Assembly (NCBI GenBank): GCA_949063825.1
Contig: CARSRA010000024.1
Coordinates: forward strand, 1 to 10,755
Direction of reading: 5' to 3'
Length of the DNA stretch: 10,755 bases
DNA from: an uncultured Candidatus Saccharibacteria bacterium
GTDB taxonomy: Bacteria > Patescibacteriota > Saccharimonadia > Saccharimonadales > Saccharimonadaceae
Part shown: in pieces, positions 1 to 5,853 of the stretch
Numbering within the stretch: the stretch's first letter is position 1
How the letters are laid out: each line of letters begins with the position of its first letter
The notes under the pieces: generated by a model
Seen by the model: only the letters and a program-made list of their open reading frames with translations
Database searches by the model: none
Told to the model about the DNA's origin: nothing
Program-made: the position numbers and the translations under genes

Positions 1-141
1 CATTATAGACCCATAATGGTCAAGTTTTTACTACCTCTATGCATTAGCATTTCAAAATGCTAAAATATGCAATCATTACCCCTGTTCTATACCTATAATG
101 CTTATATCTATTGTAATTATGCCTAAATTATAGAAAAACTA
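1..141. repeat. AT-rich gene-free segment with two short inverted repeats
   Basis: No supported reading frame lies here. Two perfect inverted repeats are visible. CATTAT at 1-6 pairs with ATAATG at 13-18. TTAGCATTT at 44-52 pairs with AAATGCTAA at 55-63 (9 bp with a minimal loop, realistically 8 bp with loop TCAA), and a flanking GCAT/ATGC can extend it. The second could terminate an upstream gene on either strand, but no long U-tract follows it on the + strand. The remainder up to the promoter at 142 is AT-rich with nothing recognisable. Confidence 0.4.
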
Positions 142-170
142 TTGACTTTTTGAGCGATGTGTGCTACAAT
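142..170 (+). promoter_or_regulatory. Sigma70-type promoter of the 802-residue surface protein gene
   Basis: The -35 box TTGACT (142-147) and -10 box TACAAT (165-170) are separated by an ideal 17 bp. A TG dinucleotide at 162-163 makes it an extended -10 promoter. Transcription should start near 177-178, leaving about 257 nt of leader before the ATG at 435. It is one of the best-formed promoters in the window. Confidence 0.85.
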
Positions 171-177
171 GGAGCTA

Positions 178-434
178 GTCTGGAAAGGCTATGGGAGCAG
201 TCCAACCAGAGGTCCACTTAACAATCGAATCATCTCAGATACAATACCGTTACCGAATGGTAACTGCGAGGTTGTATCTGTTTATATATAAATCGTGTCT
301 ACGATGGGTTGAGACCCGTCGATTTCGGTTGGTTTACCAACTCCGTTAGCAGGGGTTGGTACCCCCTGCTAATGTATAGATTGTATTGTAACTAAAAAAC
401 AAAACACTAAAATTATTAGGAAAGGGGGATTAAT
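178..434 (+). promoter_or_regulatory. Long structured 5' leader with serial hairpins (unidentified cis-RNA)
   Basis: The predicted leader folds into a run of local stems readable by eye. CAGATACAA (236-244) pairs with TTGTATCTG (272-280) and encloses GTTACC (249-254)/GGTAAC (259-264). CGATGGGT (302-309) pairs with ACCCGTCG (314-321), or AAATCG (290-295) with CGATTT (320-325) as an outer stem. TTGG/CCAA forms a stem at about 326-345, and TTAGCAGGGG (346-355) pairs perfectly with CCCCTGCTAA (363-372). TCTGG (179-183) may pair with CCAGA (206-210). CCAACC (202-207) could pair with GGTTGG (354-359), which includes the last apical loop, giving a pseudoknot. No U-tract follows the 346-372 hairpin, so it is not a classical attenuator. 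The ribosome-binding site GGAAAGGGGG (419-428) lies in an unstructured A-rich tail. I do not recognise a known riboswitch class. It could equally be a processed stand-alone RNA. A 52-codon frame (191-349) also runs through it. Confidence 0.6.
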
Positions 435-2843
435 ATGAATATCATATTAATTATCATCGCAGTCGCACTGGCGGCTGCGGGCGCTATGTTGTTTTTCAGA
501 ACCGTAGGTCAGATGCGGAGGTGGGACGATGACACACTGAAAAGTCAGAAATGTCTCAACCTGATCGCACTGGTTATCGCTTTAGCAATGCTCATCGGAG
601 GATGTTTCATTTTTAAGGATAGGGTGGTCAGCCCATCTACACAGGAGACGACAACCGAGGTTAGCGAAAAGGTCGACAGCGGCGAAAACGATACCGAAGA
701 CAATGCGAACGGCGACGAAGCCGCCGGTAGCACCGAGATCGCAGAAACGAATGAGTCCGAAGCGGATTCAGAGACGCCCAGTGAACAGCCAGTCGGTGGA
801 ACGAAGTTAAACGTCTTTTTGGCGGTATTAGGGGTGATATTTTTGCTCATCGCTCTACGTATTACCTATATGGCAATCACGAATAGGGTGCACCGGCGGA
901 AAAGAATTGTCGCTGCCTTAGTGGCAGTAGCATTAGCTTTAATTTTGCTGATCACCAATGGTGGTCAAGCTTACGCAACGCTGATGAACAACGCAGTGGA
1001 AACTGAAGCCGACAGCGACCGTGGACTTTTCGGAGGTCTTTTTGACACCGAGACGGAAACGGAATCCGAAGCGGAATCTGAATCTAAAGCAGAACAGGAT
1101 ATCCTCCCGGAAGGTGCGTTTGCTATAGATTTTTCGGAAGATGATCTTTTAAAGGCGATGCGGCAGCGTTTCGGTGAAGACTTTACTTGGGAAAAGTATC
1201 AGAATGATTTTTCTGACGATCTATTTCCGAGTCGGTACCAGGAACGTAAAAAACGCGTGCAGGAGGCCATGGGAAAATGGTATGAGGATCCTGACCGGGA
1301 GGGTTTTAACGATCCGGTTTGGTTTCCTATGGACGATTTAATTAACGTCTATCATACCGATGACTGGAAAAATATGACCAAAGAGCAGAAAAAGGAGATC
1401 TTGGATAAAGAACTTCTGAAGTCATATGATCAGATCTTACGAAATCCGAGGTTCTGTGAAATGTTTGTAGAGTTCTTCTACAAACTCGCAGAAGGAATTC
1501 CGGAGATAATCACCAGAAATGAGTCATGGCTACCGGCGTTCAATGAATGGTATAGTCGGGCAAACGACTCGGCGAATATCGTTCAGAATGTTGACGGCAA
1601 AGACGTAGTCGCTGGAGTTTCGGTTTTCTTTGAGCCGATCAGTAACGCTGATGATGCAAAGGTTTTGCAAAAAGAATACGTTAAAAACGCAGCGAGGATT
1701 TGTCTGATGATGGACGAATTCTCATACGCACTAAAGGAGCCAGTGAAATCACCGACTTCTGAAGTCAATTGGCACCTTGCTTTCGGCAAGGATGCCGCAA
1801 CCGCGAAAGTTTCAATGTTGGTAGCTCCGGAAGATCAGGAGAAAGAGCCTGCGGTCATGCTGCTCTATAAGTACAAGAGTGGTACCGTTATTAAGGCGGG
1901 GATAAATATTTTTGACTGTAGATTAGAGATCTTTCCTTTAGATAAGGAAAAAGATCCGACTCCGAGCAGATCGAAAGAAGCACCTCCGAGCAAAAAGACT
2001 ACGCCACCCACAGAGAAGACACCGCCGAATAATCCGGCACCGAACAAGGAGCCGGATCCCGGTAAGAATCCGACACCCAGTAAGACGAAAGAAGCACCGT
2101 TGGTGGTGCACTTTCAGGAGCAGGGAACAAAAGAAGTATTACGCAGCGATCACAGGCAAAATTATAGTGTAGGAACAGAATATTCTTACACTGCTCCGAA
2201 ATCCATTTCAAAGAATGGCAAGGAGTACAAGATCGTCGGCGACCGTAACGTGTCTGGCAAGATGCCCGAAAAGGGTGTTGAGCAGACAATATATTACAAG
2301 GCGGAGAATAATCCGCCACCAAAATCGGTGGATTACAATTTTACCGTTCAGTACAAATATAGGGACGGAGGCGGAAATGTCTTTGACCCAGACTCGTCAA
2401 GGCATAAAGCTGGAGACATATTTACCGTATCGGCAAAGCCGAAGGACGGATATTCAGTTGAGGGCGCATCGTCGCATGAAGTGACGATGCCATCGCATGA
2501 TGGCTCGTACACGTTTTGGTATGTCAAGGATAAAAAGCCCAACAGGCGCCCAAATGAGAACGACGGACCTACGGATCCGCAGGACGACGAGCAGCAAACA
2601 GAAAAGCCTGATAAGAAACCGAACAAACCTGTCCCGTCGCAGCCAGATAAAAAACCAGATGGGCTGCCCGACCAAAAACCGGATGCCCCAGCGGGCAACG
2701 GCAACAGCGATAATAGCGGGAATAAAGTCCCGCCGCCAATAAATCCAGACACCAACGCAACGGTCGATGGTCCGAATGGGTCAACGACGACTAACACTGG
2801 TAACGACGAGCCTGGCCATAGAGTGCCAGCGCCCGTCGATTAA
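435..2843 (+). CDS. Four-TM cell-surface protein with MucBP-like extracellular modules (putative adhesin)
   Basis: This 802-residue membrane protein starts at an ATG preceded by GGAAAGGGGG at 6 nt spacing. Hydrophobic segments lie at about residues 3-22, 41-60, 124-147 and 157-175. The basic loops (22-40 and the RVHRRKR stretch at 151-157) face the cytoplasm by the positive-inside rule. This puts the acidic Ser/Thr/Glu loop (62-120) and everything after residue 176 outside. The exterior part has an acidic linker (185-222), a Trp/Tyr-rich globular region of unknown family (226-505), a Pro/Lys/Thr linker (506-555), two beta-rich modules resembling MucBP or bacterial-repeat folds (556-622, 633-696), and a Pro/Asp/Asn-rich disordered tail (697-802) with no LPXTG or C-terminal anchor. 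The two modules suggest binding to a partner surface; that is inference. The exact ligand and the 226-505 domain are unknown. It has its own promoter and a structured leader. Confidence 0.8.
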   Translation: MNIILIIIAVALAAAGAMLFFRTVGQMRRWDDDTLKSQKCLNLIALVIALAMLIGGCFIFKDRVVSPSTQETTTEVSEKVDSGENDTEDNANGDEAAGSTEIAETNESEADSETPSEQPVGGTKLNVFLAVLGVIFLLIALRITYMAITNRVHRRKRIVAALVAVALALILLITNGGQAYATLMNNAVETEADSDRGLFGGLFDTETETESEAESESKAEQDILPEGAFAIDFSEDDLLKAMRQRFGEDFTWEKYQNDFSDDLFPSRYQERKKRVQEAMGKWYEDPDREGFNDPVWFPMDDLINVYHTDDWKNMTKEQKKEILDKELLKSYDQILRNPRFCEMFVEFFYKLAEGIPEIITRNESWLPAFNEWYSRANDSANIVQNVDGKDVVAGVSVFFEPISNADDAKVLQKEYVKNAARICLMMDEFSYALKEPVKSPTSEVNWHLAFGKDAATAKVSMLVAPEDQEKEPAVMLLYKYKSGTVIKAGINIFDCRLEIFPLDKEKDPTPSRSKEAPPSKKTTPPTEKTPPNNPAPNKEPDPGKNPTPSKTKEAPLVVHFQEQGTKEVLRSDHRQNYSVGTEYSYTAPKSISKNGKEYKIVGDRNVSGKMPEKGVEQTIYYKAENNPPPKSVDYNFTVQYKYRDGGGNVFDPDSSRHKAGDIFTVSAKPKDGYSVEGASSHEVTMPSHDGSYTFWYVKDKKPNRRPNENDGPTDPQDDEQQTEKPDKKPNKPVPSQPDKKPDGLPDQKPDAPAGNGNSDNSGNKVPPPINPDTNATVDGPNGSTTTNTGNDEPGHRVPAPVD

Positions 2844-2864
2844 TATAGATTAGACGCGATAAGT

Positions 2865-2921
2865 ACCTTTATATACCGGAGCCCGATGCGCATATTGCAT
2901 TGGACTCCGGAGTTCAAAGGT
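2865..2921 (+). other. Long imperfect hairpin after the 802-residue gene
   Basis: CCGGAG (2876-2881) pairs with CTCCGG (2905-2910). After one C-A mismatch the stem continues as CCGATGC (2883-2889)/GCATTGG (2897-2903). An outer stem ACCTTT (2865-2870)/AAAGGT (2916-2921) sits across an AT internal loop. No U-tract follows, so it is more likely a 3' end stabiliser, processing signal or non-canonical terminator than a classical intrinsic terminator. Confidence 0.55.
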
Positions 2922-2979
2922 GGAGAAGTAACAGAACATCAATTTGTGTTTGAGATGATTCGATTGCAATAAGGGAGAG

Positions 2980-3008
2980 TTAACAATTTGGACCAGTAAA
3001 ACAATAAT
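2980..3008 (+). promoter_or_regulatory. Candidate promoter of the LPNTG surface protein gene
   Basis: TTAACA (2980-2985, five of six to TTGACA) and AATAAT (3003-3008, five of six to TATAAT, but with A at the first position) are 17 bp apart in a very AT-rich stretch. The predicted start near 3015 gives a leader of about 45 nt. The ribosome-binding site AAAGGAG (3047-3053) follows, 6 nt before the ATG. The weak first base of the -10 keeps confidence moderate. Confidence 0.4.
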
Positions 3009-3059
3009 TAAATGTAATTAATTTGTTAAATTAAGTAATCTTTGTGAAAGGAGATTATT

Positions 3060-4493
3060 ATGAAAAAAGCTATTAAGAATACCTTGGCAGTATCGGCTGG
3101 CGCCCTTGCTGTCACTGGTGCAGCAATTGCTATCCCTTATGCTGTGACTGCTTGGGGCGATAGCACCTACCTAGAAACTGGTGTGGCTGGTAGTCACCGT
3201 CAGTTCTATACCCTAGCTGATATCAACAGCGGTAAACTGGGTAATACAGTCACTTTTAACTCAATCACAGATGTCGCCGAAACTGGCGATGAGCGTTACT
3301 TTACCTCGGTACAGGAAGCTGGACCAGATGGTAAGGCGCTTAACCCAAATGGTACCTGGAATGGTGGTAACATCACCGTCGAAGATGGTAAGGAATATGT
3401 GGTACGTCTTTATGTTCACAATAACAACCCGGGCGGCAAAGCTAATATGTCGACTGGCACCAAAGTTGCAATTAGCGGCATAGGTCAAAGTAAAACCAAT
3501 AAAGACGGTCAGCAAGAAGTTGAAGTAAACGGCTTTATTGAGTCGGATAACGCAACTCCGAAAGAATACTGGGATTATGTACGGTTCCGCAGTAATACTT
3601 CGTTCCACCTAGACTATGTCTATGGTTCGGCAATGATTTATAACCGTGGTGCTACTGGTACGACTGATCCAATCTCAAGCGCAGATATGCCGTACAAAAC
3701 GGATGCTGAGCTTGCAGCTCAGAAGGTTACCGGTAAGCCACTTAGTGATGATATTGTCCTCAAGGCGAAAGAAAACGGTGAACTCGATGGCCAGTTGATC
3801 GGTTTTGATGCATTGGATGGTAATGTACCTGGTTGTTACCAGTACTCGAGCTACATCACAATTCGTGTGAAGGCGGTGTTCGACGCGCCATACACGGTCG
3901 AAAAGAAAGTTCGTAAACTTGGCGAGAAGGAATGGCATGAATCTGTCGATGCTGAAATCGGCGAGAAAGTTGAATTCCAGATCGAATACAATAACACTAG
4001 TACTGAAACCCAAACTAACGTGATGATTCGCGATATTCTACCGGGTAACTTGAAGTATGTTGCTAACACGACTAAACTTTACAACAGTAACTATCCAAAC
4101 TGGGCGACTTTGACGCCGGATGGTGACATTGTGACACGCGGTGTGAACATTGGTAGCTACCTCGGTAGCGCTGATGGTAAGGGCGGTGGTAATGCCTTCG
4201 TTCGCTTCACAGCGGAAGTTGTTGATACCGACCTCGCTTGTGGCGAGAACTTCATTTATAACTGGGGTCAAGCAAGCTATGCAAATACCTTGACCGAGGA
4301 TCGCGCGATGGTGCGGACAAACAAGGTCTGTGCTCCAGATCCAGTAACCCCAACTCCGGATGTGCCAACTACCGACACTCCGAACTCGCTCCCAAATACT
4401 GGTCCGATGGCTGTTGCTGGTGGCGTAATTGCTACTAGTTCGATCGTAACTGCAGCCGGCTACTTCTTAGCTAGCCGCAAACAGTTGCGCTAA
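3060..4493 (+). CDS. Secreted DUF11-type surface protein with LPNTG sortase signal
   Basis: This 477-residue protein has a classical N-terminal signal peptide: basic MKK start, hydrophobic core at about 8-29, likely cleavage near residues 31-32. Residues 37-270 form a beta-rich region containing VEDGKEYVVRLYVHNNNP (107-124), a pattern I associate with surface proteins of candidate phyla. Residues 278-390 fit a DUF11 module: a Lys-rich first strand (EKKV, 281-284), GEKVEFQIEYNN (301-312) and the RDILPGNLKYV core (324-334). DUF11/CnaB-like folds can carry Lys-Asn isopeptide bonds, which I infer but cannot show. Cys394 and Cys424 may form a disulfide. The C terminus is a textbook sortase signal: LPNTG at 444-448, a hydrophobic segment (449-470) and a tail with R473, K474 and R477. 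It should therefore be covalently attached to peptidoglycan, yet no sortase gene is in the window. Codons are biased to GGT, ACC, AAC and CGT more than in its neighbours, suggesting high expression. Confidence 0.87.
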   Translation: MKKAIKNTLAVSAGALAVTGAAIAIPYAVTAWGDSTYLETGVAGSHRQFYTLADINSGKLGNTVTFNSITDVAETGDERYFTSVQEAGPDGKALNPNGTWNGGNITVEDGKEYVVRLYVHNNNPGGKANMSTGTKVAISGIGQSKTNKDGQQEVEVNGFIESDNATPKEYWDYVRFRSNTSFHLDYVYGSAMIYNRGATGTTDPISSADMPYKTDAELAAQKVTGKPLSDDIVLKAKENGELDGQLIGFDALDGNVPGCYQYSSYITIRVKAVFDAPYTVEKKVRKLGEKEWHESVDAEIGEKVEFQIEYNNTSTETQTNVMIRDILPGNLKYVANTTKLYNSNYPNWATLTPDGDIVTRGVNIGSYLGSADGKGGGNAFVRFTAEVVDTDLACGENFIYNWGQASYANTLTEDRAMVRTNKVCAPDPVTPTPDVPTTDTPNSLPNTGPMAVAGGVIATSSIVTAAGYFLASRKQLR

Positions 4494-4501
4494 GCATTAG
4501 A

Positions 4502-4527
4502 GCGGATGGCCCTTCGGGGTCATCCGC
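4502..4527 (+). other. UUCG-capped 11-bp hairpin just after the LPNTG gene
   Basis: GCGGATGGCCC (4502-4512) pairs with GGGTCATCCGC (4517-4527) over 11 bp including one G-U pair, closed by a C(UUCG)G tetraloop, an exceptionally stable cap. It begins 8 nt after the stop codon. It lacks a U-tract, so a role as a 3' exonuclease barrier for an abundant mRNA is more likely than termination, which the next hairpin provides. Confidence 0.65.
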
Positions 4528-4574
4528 GAGCAGAGAGGCCTGCGATTGATCGCTCCAATAAATGGTAGAACGAG

Positions 4575-4605
4575 AAATCCTTTGCAATATTGCAGAGGAT
4601 TTTTT
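4575..4605 (+). terminator. Intrinsic terminator of the LPNTG gene
   Basis: AAATCCTTTGCAA (4575-4587) pairs with TTGCAGAGGATTT (4590-4602), 13 bp with one G-U pair (12 bp with a four-base loop). Six T residues at 4600-4605 overlap its 3' arm. The arrangement is canonical for Rho-independent termination. The end of the T-run is also the start of the -35 box of the following promoter. Confidence 0.9.
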
Positions 4606-4633
4606 GATCTTTTAAAAAAGCTTATGATATAAT
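4604..4633 (+). promoter_or_regulatory. Promoter of the 4643 operon, positioned for a leaderless mRNA
   Basis: The -35 box TTGATC (4604-4609) and consensus -10 box TATAAT (4628-4633) are 18 bp apart, with a TG extension at 4625-4626. The predicted start falls at about 4640-4641, only 2-3 nt before the ATG at 4643, so the mRNA would have essentially no 5' leader. The -35 box uses the last bases of the preceding terminator's U-tract. Confidence 0.8.
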
Positions 4634-4642
4634 AATAGTCAT

Positions 4643-5851
4643 ATGGATGGTCAGAATGGTGGCAACGAGCCAATGAACCCCTTCGGTAATGGAGCGGGTA
4701 ATGCTTCTGTTGGAGGAGTACAGCCAGAAACGCCAAATCCGACCAATGACGGTGCCGATAGTAATAATGTTCCGACTATAGAAGGTACTAATAATGTGCC
4801 TAGTGATGTCAGTGCGCCCGGTGATACGGCGCTACCTAGTAGTGATGGTGTTGCGTTTCCGGATAACGCTGGTTCTATGGAAGGCGGTGCAATCTATAGT
4901 GATCCTGACCTTACGATCAGCAAAGATGCGATAGTAGCGCCGGGAGTGGCTATGGGTTCGGCGATTACGCAGTCAACTGCTACTGGTGATATTAAACTTA
5001 CGCCGACGCGTCGACCGGGAGGTAGAGGCATCAAAGTACCGCTAATCATCGGCGGGATAATTATTGCGATAATGATAATAGTCGTCGTTGTCTTGCTGTT
5101 AATGCGCGCTGGGGGAAGTGGCAATATAACGCAGGATTTTAATGAGTATTATGATTATAGCCAAAAATTATTTACGCCTAGAGAAGAAGACGATCGGGAA
5201 GAGACCGAAATCGCGGAAGATGCCATCGCAGAAGACATCGATGATGAAGCAGATGGCGATGACGACCTTGCCGAAGATGGGGTAGATGATGAGGAAGAGG
5301 GAGAAGCTGAGACTGAGGACCCAGAGCTGTCACCAGAGACGATAGTGGAACTGCGAGCAAAGTTTGACAAATTCAAGCAGTCGGCGGATGCGAGTAGGTC
5401 CAACAAGATCGAAAATTTGAGGGGCAAGATTGACACCTTGGATAAATACCTTGGTCTAGCGGAGCGTGCGGTGGCGGTTGAGAAAGTTGAGAGGGGAGTA
5501 CTCGAGACGTATATTAATCATGGTGAAGACGCGACGCGCGAGCTTTTGAGTAATATGCAACTCGCGGACCAAGAAGATAGGTTATATGCATTTGCGAATA
5601 CTCAAGTTAATTATTATGGTGATATGGTGGGTATGTATATCGAAAGCGAACGGATTGGATGCGCGAAGGAGGGGGAGATCGATACAGGATGTGTGGCGCG
5701 CTATTATGGCGATGGTGGGTTCAAGTATAATGATGAGGATTCAAGGCTGGCTAGGATACGCAATGGAATTACTCATCCGGATACAGTGGGCACGATTGGT
5801 CGAGAGATCCTGACTTTGAACCAGGAAATTAAAACCGAATTGGAGAAATAA
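4643..5851 (+). CDS. Single-pass acidic membrane protein preceding the VirB6-like gene
   Basis: This 402-residue protein of unrecognised family is the first gene of an operon with the VirB6-like gene 2 nt downstream. Residues 1-120 are disordered and rich in Asn, Gly, Pro and Ser. A basic patch (RRPGGRGIK, 123-131) precedes one strongly hydrophobic TM helix (about 133-154), so the N terminus should be cytoplasmic and the rest external. The outside part begins with a highly acidic segment (181-228, mostly Asp/Glu). A mainly helical domain (230-402) follows, with Cys340 and Cys350 suitably placed for a disulfide. The start is set by the most upstream ATG: a TGA in frame lies at 4625, there is no Shine-Dalgarno sequence, and the promoter puts the transcript start 2-3 nt before the ATG. 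The bitopic topology and operon position suggest an accessory subunit of the VirB6-like complex; this is inference. Confidence 0.8.
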   Translation: MDGQNGGNEPMNPFGNGAGNASVGGVQPETPNPTNDGADSNNVPTIEGTNNVPSDVSAPGDTALPSSDGVAFPDNAGSMEGGAIYSDPDLTISKDAIVAPGVAMGSAITQSTATGDIKLTPTRRPGGRGIKVPLIIGGIIIAIMIIVVVVLLLMRAGGSGNITQDFNEYYDYSQKLFTPREEDDREETEIAEDAIAEDIDDEADGDDDLAEDGVDDEEEGEAETEDPELSPETIVELRAKFDKFKQSADASRSNKIENLRGKIDTLDKYLGLAERAVAVEKVERGVLETYINHGEDATRELLSNMQLADQEDRLYAFANTQVNYYGDMVGMYIESERIGCAKEGEIDTGCVARYYGDGGFKYNDEDSRLARIRNGITHPDTVGTIGREILTLNQEIKTELEK

Positions 5852-5853
5852 AA

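Noticed and set aside
346..372. Perfect 10-bp hairpin as an attenuator-type terminator
   Set aside because: No T-run follows the 3' arm; the next bases are TGTATAGATTG. It is better described as one element of the structured leader.
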